A DNA stretch of 64,000 nucleotides from M3007 sp964621185. Its GTDB lineage: Bacteria > Bacteroidota > Bacteroidia > Chitinophagales > Saprospiraceae. The translations under genes and the position numbers were made by a program. Under the pieces are notes generated by a model. It did not search any database. It was not told the origin of the DNA and saw nothing but the letters and a program-made list of their open reading frames with translations. Position 1 is the first letter of the stretch; every line of letters starts with the position of its first letter. This document shows positions 1-7,950 of the stretch, in pieces. The stretch covers positions 153,576 through 217,575 of the forward strand of contig CAZULM010000004.1 of NCBI GenBank assembly GCA_964621185.1, read 5' to 3'.

Positions 1-619
1 CGAACATCTGCACTTTTTTCACCGCATCGGCGGGCAGGTTCCGGGTGGCTATTTTGGGGTCGTCGCCGAAAAATTTCTTGCCTTCCACGGTGACGTTCTG
101 CACTTCCTTGCCCTGGGCGGTCACGGTGCCGTCTTTGGCCACTTCCACGCCGGGCAGCTTTTTGAGCAGGTCTTCCACCACGGCGTTGTCTTTCACCTTG
201 AAAGAGGCGGCATTGAACTCGATGGTATCGTTTCGGAAAGTGACGGGGTTGGCCTCGCCCCTTATTTCCACTTCCCCGAGCAGGTTGGAGCGGACTTCCA
301 TGCCCATTTTCCCCAGGTCGAACACGGCCTCGGCGCCTTCGAGCCGCAGGTGCTTTTGTAGGTTTTTATAGCCAAAGTAGGTGCAGCGCAGCAAGTATTC
401 GCCGCCCGACAGGTTTTTGAAGTCGAAAAAGCCCGATTCGTCGGAACGGGAAAAGGCGAGCAGGGCGCTGTCTTTGGGCGTGAGCAGCATCACCGTGGCG
501 CCCACGATCGGCTGCATGGAAGTATCGCTCAGGGTGCCTTTGATGGTGTATTTTTGCCCGAAAAGCAGGAAAGGGATCAGGAAAAAAAGAGGCGGGAGGA
601 GCCGTTGCATTGTTTTCAT
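1..619 (-). CDS. TonB-dependent receptor / outer-membrane beta-barrel protein, N-terminal part (runs off left edge)
   Basis: This reading frame is open from the ATG at 619 to the window edge and gives about 206 residues. It starts with a signal peptide (MKTMQRLLPPLFFLIPFLLF then GQ), followed at about residues 21-95 by a carboxypeptidase-regulatory-like fold (YTIKGTLSDTSMQPIVGATV, then FDFKNLSGGEYLLRC). From about residue 140 it resembles a TonB plug (VVEDLLKKLPGVEV, then NVTVEGKKFFGDDPK). The FFGDDP segment is typical of the Bacteroidota outer-membrane beta-barrel family that lacks a classical SusC partner. It should sit in the outer membrane and import an unknown substrate. The barrel lies outside the window. 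A perfect -7 box lies 24 bases upstream. The family call is fairly sure, the substrate unknown. Confidence 0.8.
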   Translation of the reverse strand, partial: MKTMQRLLPPLFFLIPFLLFGQKYTIKGTLSDTSMQPIVGATVMLLTPKDSALLAFSRSDESGFFDFKNLSGGEYLLRCTYFGYKNLQKHLRLEGAEAVFDLGKMGMEVRSNLLGEVEIRGEANPVTFRNDTIEFNAASFKVKDNAVVEDLLKKLPGVEVAKDGTVTAQGKEVQNVTVEGKKFFGDDPKIATRNLPADAVKKVQMF

Positions 620-642
620 ATACCGAATGAATTGTTTCGGGG

Positions 643-650
643 CAAAAGTA
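643..650 (-). promoter_or_regulatory. -7 promoter box (TACTTTTG)
   Basis: The minus strand reads TACTTTTG, an exact match to the Bacteroidota primary sigma -7 consensus TAnnTTTG, 24 bases before the start of the TonB receptor gene. No clear -33 TTTG is seen. Confidence 0.6.
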
Positions 651-768
651 GCAAGGCATTTCCAGGCTGCGCGTTAAGCAGGGTTGAAGGAAGGTTAAAA
701 AAGGTTAATCAGCAAAAGACGCCACCCAAACCAAACGCGATGACCGATTATCACTCAACTCCCATCAC

Positions 769-1647
769 TCATCTCTCATAGTTCCGATACTCCCCCGGCC
801 GCCAGCCCGTCAGGCGCTCCACAAAATTGGAGATACGGTCTTTCAAGGGCCATTTCGTTTTGGAAGGGTCGGTGTCGAACTGCCAGTTTTGGGCCTCTAT
901 GCGCCGCTGCATCACTTTTGGGTGTGTGCCTTCAAAGCGCTGGAGAGGCTCGGAGCCGTCGTAATGGAATACGGTGTCGCTGCCCACGTGCTTTTCCACG
1001 CCCTCGTCGCTGAGCCAGAGGCGTTTGAAGCTGCGCTGCTTTTGTTGCTGTACCCCTGGGTGCCGCACCCAGCCATAGTGGTGTATATGGGCCGGGATGA
1101 GCCGCACTTTCAGTTTTTGGCTAATTTTGCCGTCTTTTTTGCGAAATCCCTGGGCATCGCGGTAGGAAAATATCCTTTTGTCGTTGCGCACGATGCGCAC
1201 TTCGCGGCGATACCAGCGACGGCTCATGCCCACGAAATCGTAGGAGCCGTAAAAATGGCGGTAGTGAAAGAGCAGCCCTTCGATGGCAGTATCCTGGAGG
1301 TATTGGGCCATAGCTGCTCGGATGGCCGGCAGATCGTCTTCGTGCACGCACTCGTCGCCCTGTATGTAAAAACACCAGTCGTATTCAGCCGGTATTGCCT
1401 GGAATGCTTTGTCGGTCTCCTGCGCCAGCACGCGCCCGCCTTCACGCACCGAATCGTCCCAAACGGTTTCGATGATATGGATCTTAGCGTCGGCAATGCT
1501 GCGTATCAGCGACAGCGTATCGTCGTCTGATGCCCCAACGGCGACCACGAAATAGTCGCAGATTGGCAGGATGGAGGTGATGGCCTCCACGACGGGGTAG
1601 TCGTAAAGCAGGGCGTTGCGGACGAAAGTGAAGCCGGCGACTTTCAT
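769..1647 (-). CDS. Glycosyltransferase family 2-like protein
   Basis: The product has 292 residues. The N-terminus (MKVAGFTFVRN, then a hydrophobic strand and the acidic ASDDDT at 39-44) and QGDE at 96-99 fit a nucleotide-sugar-binding GT-A fold with a metal-binding acidic pair. It has no membrane segment and no signal peptide, so it should act in the cytoplasm on a glycan or lipid acceptor. The basic C-terminal half (HIHHYGWVRHPG) resembles GT2-like proteins of polysaccharide loci, but no such locus surrounds it. The gene stands alone, with a -7 box 35 bases upstream and a CTGAAAC-type repeat in the leader. Donor and acceptor cannot be told. Confidence 0.75.
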   Translation of the reverse strand: MKVAGFTFVRNALLYDYPVVEAITSILPICDYFVVAVGASDDDTLSLIRSIADAKIHIIETVWDDSVREGGRVLAQETDKAFQAIPAEYDWCFYIQGDECVHEDDLPAIRAAMAQYLQDTAIEGLLFHYRHFYGSYDFVGMSRRWYRREVRIVRNDKRIFSYRDAQGFRKKDGKISQKLKVRLIPAHIHHYGWVRHPGVQQQKQRSFKRLWLSDEGVEKHVGSDTVFHYDGSEPLQRFEGTHPKVMQRRIEAQNWQFDTDPSKTKWPLKDRISNFVERLTGWRPGEYRNYER

Positions 1648-1652
1648 TTTGA

Positions 1653-1677
1653 TGGGTTTCAGGTTTCGGGTTCGAGG
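1653..1677. repeat. Heptad repeat (GGTTTCA units)
   Basis: This short run of GGTTTCA/GGTTTCG units lies in the predicted leader of the glycosyltransferase gene. The same units appear inverted at 2587-2618 and as a 30-bp hairpin at 58182-58266, so it is a dispersed family and not a local slip. Confidence 0.6.
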
Positions 1678-1681
1678 AAGG

Positions 1682-1689
1682 CAAAAATA
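1682..1689 (-). promoter_or_regulatory. -7 promoter box (TATTTTTG)
   Basis: An exact TAnnTTTG match on the minus strand, 35 bases before the glycosyltransferase start codon at 1647. Confidence 0.55.
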
Positions 1690-1749
1690 CCACTATTTCT
1701 TAGGAGGGACATTGTGCGGTATGGCCGATCTTGGGAGAGCTCGATTTTT

Positions 1750-1799
1750 TTTACAAAAAGTAAAATATATTTTACACTATGTCGTTTTTTATTTACACT
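1750..1799 (+). promoter_or_regulatory. Candidate operator: three TTTACA repeats 21 bp apart with a 16-bp palindrome
   Basis: TTTACA starts at 1750, 1771 and 1792, each exactly 21 bp from the next, which is two helical turns. The second and third extend to TTTACACT. A perfect 16-bp palindrome, GTAAAATATATTTTAC, lies at 1760-1775 and overlaps the second repeat. The third runs into TACACTTTG, one base from the -7 consensus. The array lies 36 bases before a membrane-protein gene that is followed by an XRE regulator. Same-face phasing suggests cooperative binding, possibly autoregulation by that regulator (inferred). Confidence 0.5.
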
Positions 1800-1834
1800 T
1801 TGACAAAAACAATTAACCTAAAACAAGATTCATT

Positions 1835-2308
1835 ATGAAAGACAAGCTCCTGATTGCGCACAGCTGGAAAACCTTGGGATGGGTTTTGGCCGTCCCCGCC
1901 TTTGTTGGCGGCATCATTTTTATGGTACTTGACTGCCCCGAATCATTGACGGTGGCCATACCGGATTGGCTGGCTCGCTTTATGTGGGTGGAGCGTTTTA
2001 TGCAGAATGGGCCGACCTCGCGCATTTCACTGATGGACGAATTGATTTCCCTCTCGCTGTTGGCCGGCCTGCTGCTGCTGGCATTTTCCAAAGAGAAAAT
2101 AGAAGATGAGTGGATACAAAAAGTGCGGCTGGAGTCTTTTCAGTGGGCCTTTTTGGTGAACTCGCTACTGCTCGCAGCCTTTACCATCTTTACCCATGGC
2201 CTGCCCTTTTTGAGCGTCATGGTGTACAATATGTTCACCCCTTTGTTGATATTCGTAGGGCGCTATTACTACGTGCTGCACCTGAAGCCTTTGTTTTCAA
2301 AAAACTGA
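1835..2308 (+). CDS. Small integral membrane protein paired with an XRE regulator
   Basis: The product has 157 residues and about four membrane segments (roughly 13-32, 68-85, 105-122 and 124-145). It has no catalytic motif I recognise. It ends 3 bases before the start of an XRE-type regulator, so the two are almost certainly co-transcribed. A membrane protein followed by a 65-70-residue HTH protein is a recurring pair in Bacteroidota and Firmicutes, where the membrane partner is usually uncharacterised. The upstream region is very AT-rich and holds the phased TTTACA array. The pair is flanked by inverted CTGAAAC-type repeats. Function unknown. Confidence 0.75.
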   Translation: MKDKLLIAHSWKTLGWVLAVPAFVGGIIFMVLDCPESLTVAIPDWLARFMWVERFMQNGPTSRISLMDELISLSLLAGLLLLAFSKEKIEDEWIQKVRLESFQWAFLVNSLLLAAFTIFTHGLPFLSVMVYNMFTPLLIFVGRYYYVLHLKPLFSKN

Positions 2309-2311
2309 GCC

Positions 2312-2512
2312 ATGAAGAATACCATAAGAATAGAGCGTGCCATACTCAACATCTCCCAAGCCGAACTGGCCGAGCGGGTACAGGTGACACGCCAAACGAT
2401 CAATGCCATTGAACTGGAAAAGTATGCCCCATCAGCCGTTCTGGCGATGAAGATTGCGCGAGTATTCGGGAAACGGGTGGAGGAGGTGTTTGAATTGGAA
2501 GAGGGCGACTGA
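2312..2512 (+). CDS. XRE-family HTH transcriptional regulator (YozG-like)
   Basis: The product has 66 residues and is essentially a single lambda-repressor-type helix-turn-helix: residues 9-34 read RAILNISQAELAERV then TRQTINAIE, and the end (MKIARVFGKRVEEVFELEE) is typical of the YozG-like subfamily. It would bind DNA as a dimer and has no sensor domain. It follows the membrane-protein gene by 3 bases, so the membrane protein may modulate it or be its target. The phased TTTACA array upstream of the operon is the obvious candidate operator. The family call is firm, the regulon inferred. Confidence 0.88.
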   Translation: MKNTIRIERAILNISQAELAERVQVTRQTINAIELEKYAPSAVLAMKIARVFGKRVEEVFELEEGD

Positions 2513-2586
2513 GCGGATATGCACGGATGGGTAAGGGCCAATGTCGATGCCCTATAGCTTAGACCGACACTGCCGAGCGCAGCGCC

Positions 2587-2618
2587 GACCTGAAACCTGA
2601 AACCCAAGAAACCTGAAT
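2587..2618. repeat. Heptad repeat (CCTGAAA units)
   Basis: CCTGAAACCTGAAACCC followed by AAGAAACCTGAA, just before the stop of the small T9SS protein gene. It is the inverted counterpart of 1653-1677, so the membrane-protein/XRE pair lies between inverted copies. Confidence 0.6.
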
Positions 2619-2619
2619 A

Positions 2620-2931
2620 CTAGCGCTTGTCTATCTTCTGCGTCGTCAGCACACGCTTCGACTTGTCGATCAACTGCACGAGGTAAACACCTTTGGGCAA
2701 GTCGCCGACGTAGTGGTATTCGCCTTTCAGGTGCTCGAAGGCTTTTACCTTTTTGCCGATGAGGTTGAACACGATGACCTGCGACACCTGGTCTTTGTCG
2801 TCCTGAACGGAAATGTTGTCGATTGCTGGATTGGGGTAAACGGTGAGCTCTGGTTTTACGGTGTTAGATTGTTGTGCCTGTAGCGCGAAACCTCCCAACA
2901 TGAGCACTAAAACGAGTAAGATTTTTTTCAT
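2620..2931 (-). CDS. Small secreted protein that is mostly a T9SS type A sorting domain
   Basis: The product has 103 residues from the ATG at 2931. A signal peptide (MKKILLVLVLMLGGFALQAQ) is followed after a short linker by a type A sorting domain (LTVYPNPAIDNISV, then VIVFNLIGKKV, LPKGVYLVQL and a basic end). Such domains send Bacteroidota proteins through the type IX system and are usually cleaved or swapped for a surface anchor. Here almost nothing is left as cargo. It could be a relic of a larger exported protein or a genuine mini-protein. The frame stays open 42 codons further upstream, but that stretch has no signal peptide and looks non-coding. Confidence 0.75.
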   Translation of the reverse strand: MKKILLVLVLMLGGFALQAQQSNTVKPELTVYPNPAIDNISVQDDKDQVSQVIVFNLIGKKVKAFEHLKGEYHYVGDLPKGVYLVQLIDKSKRVLTTQKIDKR

Positions 2932-3139
2932 AGAGTCGAGATTATAGCGTTGGGAAGTTAAAAGAAAATGGTGTAAACATTTGGTCCTATAAGCTGAAAT
3001 GTGGTGAACGGTTGTTGAAACTGAGGGCAAATTAAGGAGAAAATCCAATGCCCCCAAAATTAAAATGCGGCACTTTGGAAAATTTTAACTTTTCCAGCAC
3101 AATAAACATGCCGCTTTACTTTCCGTTCACAACAAATTC

Positions 3140-3865
3140 TTACCTGTCCTTGCGCAAAACAAGCCGCTCATCCCGATTTCCTCCCAACAGGTCGAAATAG
3201 CGCATGCGCGTAAATTTTTTTCGCAAGACCACCTGCGTGATGCTCACCGTCTGCACCCTGCCGCCTCTTTCCATAACATAATCGTACTCGGGGTCGCCGA
3301 CGCTGCCCGTCAGGTGAAGCTGCATCAGCGACCTTGGATTGACAGGTTTTTTGGGCGACCGGGCCGCCAGCCACTGTCGAAAAACCTGCTCCCGTTTCAC
3401 TTGCATCTCCTGTGGGTACAACGTGGCCGAGCACCAAAAATGCGCCTCGTCTGGCGGCAGGTGCTTAAGGTGCTTTGCCCCGCCGTCCCAGCGCAGCTCC
3501 ACCACTTTGTCGGGCTGGAAGAACAAAAAGGTGAATGGCTCGATGCCGTCGAGGTCATAGCTTTGGAAAAAATCGCCGGGCTTGTCGAAGTCGAAAAAAT
3601 CGAGCATCATCAGGCCCCGGCTGCGGCGGTAGGGCGGGGTGCGTTGGTGCAGCACGAAGGCGCCGTTGAGCAGGCAAGCCGTGTTGCCGCCCTGGGCCGT
3701 CACGACCCAACTGCCGCCGGCGCTGGCGTCGCGCGGGAAGAGCAGCAGCTCGCCCTGGCGGGTCTGCTGCTCTTCAATGCTGTACAGCGAACGCGACGGC
3801 GCCTCGTCACGGTTGTGGGTGAGGGTGAAGCCGTTGCGGGCGGGCAGGTATGTAACGGTGCACAT
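3140..3865 (-). CDS. NRDE-family protein (TANGO2-like)
   Basis: The product has 241 residues from the ATG at 3865. It begins MCTVTYLP and carries NRDE at 18-21, the two hallmarks of the NRDE/TANGO2 family, in which Cys2 resembles an N-terminal nucleophile. The biochemical role of bacterial members is not settled; eukaryotic TANGO2 has been linked to haem and lipid handling. The frame is open upstream to 4330, but that part overlaps gyrB in another frame. The gene starts 35 bases after the gyrB stop on the same strand and probably shares its transcript. Confidence 0.85.
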   Translation of the reverse strand: MCTVTYLPARNGFTLTHNRDEAPSRSLYSIEEQQTRQGELLLFPRDASAGGSWVVTAQGGNTACLLNGAFVLHQRTPPYRRSRGLMMLDFFDFDKPGDFFQSYDLDGIEPFTFLFFQPDKVVELRWDGGAKHLKHLPPDEAHFWCSATLYPQEMQVKREQVFRQWLAARSPKKPVNPRSLMQLHLTGSVGDPEYDYVMERGGRVQTVSITQVVLRKKFTRMRYFDLLGGNRDERLVLRKDR

Positions 3866-3900
3866 GTATCGGTGTTTGGCAGGGCTATTGGGCAACAATG

Positions 3901-5865
3901 TCAAACATCTATCCGCGCATACTTCGCGTTCGCCTCGATAAACGCCCGCCGCGGCGGCACCTCGTCGCCCATCAGCATGGCAAACATGCGGTCGGCCTCT
4001 GCCGAGTCTTCGATGGTGGCGATTTTGAGGATGCGCGTTTGTGGGTCCATGGTGGTCTCCCAGAGCTGTTCGGCGTTCATTTCGCCGAGGCCCTTGTAAC
4101 GCTGCACTTTTACGGAGTCGTCGTCTTCCTTGCCGCCAGAGAATTCCAGTTGGGCTTCCTTGCGCTGCTTGTCGTTCCAGCAATAGCGCTGGTTCTTGCC
4201 TTTTTTCACTAAGTACAGCGGCGGCTGGGCGATGAATATATGGCCGTTCTCGATCAGCTCGCGCATGTAGCGGAAGAAGAAGGTCAGGATCAGGGTGGTG
4301 ATGTGGGAGCCGTCGATGTCGGCGTCGCACATGATCACGATCTTGTGGTAGCGCAGCTTTTCGATGTTCAGGATGCGGTGGCCTTCCTCGTTCTCGGAGA
4401 TGCTGACCCCCAGGGCTGTGAACATGTTCTTGATCTCCTCGTTCTCGTAGATCTTGTGCTCCAGCGCCTTTTCCACGTTCAGGATTTTACCGCGCAAGGG
4501 CAGGATGGCCTGCGTGTGTCGGTCGCGGCCCTGCTTGGCGGTGCCGCCTGCTGAATCGCCCTCGACGAGGAAAATCTCGCTCTCTTCCGGCTTGCGGCTG
4601 GCGCAGTCGGCGAGCTTGCCGGGCAGTCCGCTGCCGGTGAGCACGCTTTTGCGCTGCACCATTTCGCGGGCTTTGCGGGCGGCATTGCGGGCGGTGGCGG
4701 CCAGCACCACTTTTTCTATGATGCGGCGGGCGGGGTTGGGGTTCTCTTCCAAAAACTGTTTCAGCGCATCGCCGACGCAGCGCGACACGATGCCCGTCAC
4801 CTCGGAGTTGCCCAGCTCGCCCTTGGTTTGGCCTTTGAACTGCGGCTCCGGCACTTTTACGGAAACGATGGCGGTGAGGCCTTCCATAAAGTCTTCACCG
4901 GAGATGGGAAAGGTGATTTTTTTGAAAAAGCCGCCGTCTTCGCCGTATTTCTTGAACTCGCGGGTGAGGGCGCGGCGGAAACCGCCCACGTGCGTGCCGC
5001 CGTCGCGGGTGCTGATGTTGTTGACGAAAGAGATCAGGTTTTCGGAGTAGGAGGTGTTGTACATCAGCGCCACTTCCACGTCCACGTTCTCTTCGTTGGT
5101 ATGGATGTAAATGGGCGCGTCGATGAGCCGCTGCTTGCCTTCGTCGATCCAGACCACAAACTCCTGCAAGCCGCCTTCGGAGTAGAAATGTTCAGTCTTG
5201 AAGCCGTCTTCGTCTTGCTCGCGCTCGTCGATGAGGGAAAGGCGCAGGCCTTTGTTCAAGAACGAAAGCTCGCGCAAACGGTGGGCCAGCACGTCAAATT
5301 TGTACTGGTCGGTCTCGAAAATCTCCGGGTCGGGCAGGAAAGTGATGGTGGTGCCGCGCTGGTCGGTGCTGCCGATTTCGCGCACGTCGTACAGGGGTTT
5401 GCCCTGTTTGTATTCTTGCTCGAAAATTTTGCCTTCGCGGTGCACTTCTGCGCGGAGGTGGATGGAGAGGGCGTTCACGCAGGAAACGCCCACGCCGTGC
5501 AGGCCGCCCGACACCTTGTAGGAATCTTTGTCGAATTTGCCACCGGCGTGCAGCACGGTCATAACGACCTCAAGCGCCGATTTTTTGAGCTTTTGGTGCA
5601 TGCCGGTCGGGATGCCCCGGCCATTGTCGCGCACGGTGATGGCATTGTTGGGATGGATGGTGACCCATATGTCGGTGCAATGGCCGGCCAGGTGCTCGTC
5701 GATGGAGTTGTCCACCACCTCCCACACCAGGTGGTGCAAGCCTTTGCTGTCGGTGCTGCCGATGTACATGCCGGGGCGCTTGCGCACGGCTTCAAGTCCT
5801 TCGAGGGCGGTAATGCTGCTGGCGCCGTAGTCGCTCGCTTCGGGGCGTTTTTGTTGTTCTTCCAC
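3901..5865 (-). CDS. gyrB: DNA gyrase subunit B
   Basis: The product has 654 residues, normal for Bacteroidota GyrB. The GHKL ATPase motifs are present (EVVDNSIDEHLAGH, TVRDNGRGIPTGMH, SGGLHGVGVSCVNAL). The TOPRIM acidic residues follow (LVEGDSAGGTAKQGRD, DADIDGSH). The C-terminal QRYKGLGEMNAEQLWETTMD favours GyrB over ParE. With GyrA it introduces negative supercoils using ATP. The start appears to be GTG at 5865: no ATG lies between it and an upstream in-frame stop, and a perfect -7 box sits 31 bases before it. The NRDE gene follows in the same direction. Confidence 0.95.
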   Translation of the reverse strand: MEEQQKRPEASDYGASSITALEGLEAVRKRPGMYIGSTDSKGLHHLVWEVVDNSIDEHLAGHCTDIWVTIHPNNAITVRDNGRGIPTGMHQKLKKSALEVVMTVLHAGGKFDKDSYKVSGGLHGVGVSCVNALSIHLRAEVHREGKIFEQEYKQGKPLYDVREIGSTDQRGTTITFLPDPEIFETDQYKFDVLAHRLRELSFLNKGLRLSLIDEREQDEDGFKTEHFYSEGGLQEFVVWIDEGKQRLIDAPIYIHTNEENVDVEVALMYNTSYSENLISFVNNISTRDGGTHVGGFRRALTREFKKYGEDGGFFKKITFPISGEDFMEGLTAIVSVKVPEPQFKGQTKGELGNSEVTGIVSRCVGDALKQFLEENPNPARRIIEKVVLAATARNAARKAREMVQRKSVLTGSGLPGKLADCASRKPEESEIFLVEGDSAGGTAKQGRDRHTQAILPLRGKILNVEKALEHKIYENEEIKNMFTALGVSISENEEGHRILNIEKLRYHKIVIMCDADIDGSHITTLILTFFFRYMRELIENGHIFIAQPPLYLVKKGKNQRYCWNDKQRKEAQLEFSGGKEDDDSVKVQRYKGLGEMNAEQLWETTMDPQTRILKIATIEDSAEADRMFAMLMGDEVPPRRAFIEANAKYARIDV

Positions 5866-5896
5866 AGGAAACTTATCGTCGTTTATAAAAAGAGTG

Positions 5897-5904
5897 CAAA
5901 GTTA
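5897..5904 (-). promoter_or_regulatory. gyrB -7 promoter box (TAACTTTG)
   Basis: An exact TAnnTTTG on the minus strand, 31 bases before the GTG start of gyrB. It supports the GTG start because no ATG lies between the box and that codon. Confidence 0.6.
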
Positions 5905-6036
5905 CGAAAAAGCAGCCCCTTTGGGTAACGTTTTTTCTTGAAAATGTTGATTGTTGCTACTCGTCTTGCAAGTTGGCTTCGACGGGCGAATGTTTATCCG
6001 GGAGGCGTCGTTTTTTCATAAAACATATCGCGACAG

Positions 6037-6141
6037 TTGGATGGTTGCGGGTTTTCTTGGCGATAGGCGAGCTTTGTAATCGATTGAACACCAGTTGAAT
6101 CAATCATACTCAATCACAAGAATCAGGCGAATCATAGTATA
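6037..6141 (+). repeat. 105-bp intergenic repeat, copy 1 (left third decayed)
   Basis: From 6073 this matches the family closely (TTTGTAATCGATTG, then ladder units AATCATACTC, AATCAC, AATCAGGCG, AATCATAGTATA). The first 36 bases have drifted to about half identity, but the right end keeps the same register. Orientation is given so the repeat ends in AGTATA. That end lies 9 bases from the stop of the SLC13-type gene, which is on the other strand. Confidence 0.75.
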
Positions 6142-6150
6142 TCTGCTGGG

Positions 6151-7932
6151 TTAAAATGGGAAAAAAACCGGGATCAAAAGGCTTGCGATAATCCAAAAAA
6201 TCAGGTTGAGGGGCACCCCGACCCGGAGGAAGTCCTTGAAAGTATAGTTGCCCGCAGCGTACACCATGGTATTGGTTTGATACCCGATGGGCGTCATAAA
6301 GCTGGCGGAAGCGGCGAAGGTGATGGCCATCAGGAAGGGTTTGGGCGACACGCCCAGGGTGGTGGCAAGGGAAATCACGATGGGGGCCAGCAGCACCACG
6401 GTGGCGTTGTTGGCCATGATTTCGGTCAGGATGGTCGTGATGAGATATACTAAGCTCAGCACGATGACCGGCCCAAAGGAGCCGCCGAGCAGCACGATTT
6501 GGTCGGCAAGCAATTGTGAGGCCCCGGTTTTTTCCAGCGCGGCGCCCAGGCTCAAAGAGCCTACGAGCACAAAAATGACTTTCCAGTTGATGCTCTTGTA
6601 CGCGTCTTCCGGTGTGATCACCTGCGTGAGTATCAGGGCCAGGCAGCCCGCCAGGGCGGCAGTGATGATCGGGATGACATTGAAAGTTGCCAACAAGATC
6701 ACGGATGCTGCCGTGAGCATGGCCACCGTGGCGTTCTTTCTGGTATAGTTGCTGTAGTCCGTGTGGTTGATGATGAACAAGCCCGGGAAATTCTTGTGCA
6801 TCGTTTTTGATTTGTCTTTGCTGGAGGCGAGCAGCAAGCAATCGCCGGAGGCAAGCTTCCATTCCCCTATCGTTTTGCTGTGCAGGCCTTTCCGGCTGCG
6901 CGCGCCCAGCAGCACGGCGCCGAAGCTCTCCTCAAAGTCAATTTCGTTCACTTTTATGCCGGTCAAATCGGAATTGGGCAGCACCACCACCTCGTGAAGG
7001 ATCAAGCCGCTGGCGTTTCCGATGGGCATCTCTTTTTCCAGCAGCGGCTGTATCACGATCTTGTTCCTGTTTTTCAGTTTTCTGATCTTGTCCACGTTCC
7101 CCTTAACCTTCAAGATGTCGTTTTCTTCCAGCACGAAGTCGTCGGGCGGCAAAAAGAACCTGTTGTTGCCGCGTTTCACCTGAAAAATCTCTAAGCGCAG
7201 GTCGGTGACCAATGGGCAGGTTTTGATGGTTTTGCCTACGGAGGGTGCGCCCTTTTGGAGGATCACGTTGGTGATGTACTCCCCCAAATGGTATTTGTCT
7301 TCAAACACATGGTTGGCTTCGCGGTCGGGCAGCAATTTCAATATGGCAAAAAGCAGGTAAACAAACCCGACAATGAGAAAAACAAGGCCCATTTTGGTCA
7401 TTTCAAACATGCCGAAAGGCCCCAACCCGGCAGATGCGGAGTAGTCGCTGACCAGAATATTGGTAGAGGTGCCGATGAGCGTGCAGACGCCGCCAAACAT
7501 GGAAGCGAACGAGAGCGGGATCAGCAGCTTTTCAGGGCTGATCTTTATCGCCTTGGAACAGCTCAGCACCACGGGTAGGAAAAGTGCCACCACGGGGGTG
7601 TTGTTGACAAATGCCGACAAAAACGACACGGAAACGAGCATTGAGACCGCGCCCAGCCAGAAGCTGCGGAAAAACAGCCGTTCCAACAAAGCCGTAACGG
7701 GGTTCAAGATGCCGCTTTTCTCAATGCCGGCGCTCAGCACGAACATGGCGCCGACCGTCACCACTGCTGAATTGCTCAGCCCGGCCAGCCCTTCCTGCGG
7801 GCTCAACACCCCGCTCAGAATCAGGCTGCCCAAGATGAGCATGGATGTAACATCAATAGATACGTACTCCGTGGCGAACAAAATGATCGCGCCAAGGAGT
7901 ATGCACAGGGTGATGATGATCTCTACACTCAT
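6151..7932 (-). CDS. SLC13/DASS-type permease with two TrkA_C (RCK_C) domains
   Basis: The product has 593 residues. Hydrophobic helices cover about 1-200 and 400-593, with the re-entrant loop motifs of the CitT/SLC13 fold (SAFVNNTPVVALFLPVV and ITTILTEIMANNATVVLL). Between them, about 210-380, lie two TrkA_C-like regulatory domains (LRLEIFQVKRGNNRFFLP, then DDFVLEENDILKVKG, and a second ending EWKLASGDCLLLASS). Such proteins move dicarboxylates, sulfate or other anions with sodium across the inner membrane; the substrate cannot be read here. It starts 18 bases after the TPR gene stop on the same strand, so the two are probably one operon. Confidence 0.85.
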   Translation of the reverse strand: MSVEIIITLCILLGAIILFATEYVSIDVTSMLILGSLILSGVLSPQEGLAGLSNSAVVTVGAMFVLSAGIEKSGILNPVTALLERLFFRSFWLGAVSMLVSVSFLSAFVNNTPVVALFLPVVLSCSKAIKISPEKLLIPLSFASMFGGVCTLIGTSTNILVSDYSASAGLGPFGMFEMTKMGLVFLIVGFVYLLFAILKLLPDREANHVFEDKYHLGEYITNVILQKGAPSVGKTIKTCPLVTDLRLEIFQVKRGNNRFFLPPDDFVLEENDILKVKGNVDKIRKLKNRNKIVIQPLLEKEMPIGNASGLILHEVVVLPNSDLTGIKVNEIDFEESFGAVLLGARSRKGLHSKTIGEWKLASGDCLLLASSKDKSKTMHKNFPGLFIINHTDYSNYTRKNATVAMLTAASVILLATFNVIPIITAALAGCLALILTQVITPEDAYKSINWKVIFVLVGSLSLGAALEKTGASQLLADQIVLLGGSFGPVIVLSLVYLITTILTEIMANNATVVLLAPIVISLATTLGVSPKPFLMAITFAASASFMTPIGYQTNTMVYAAGNYTFKDFLRVGVPLNLIFWIIASLLIPVFFPF

Positions 7933-7950
7933 CAGGTTCGGTTTAATAGC

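Noticed and set aside
3866..4330. Upstream extension of the NRDE gene to 396 codons
   Set aside because: The extra 155 codons overlap gyrB in another frame, are Arg/His-rich, and the family begins with MCT.
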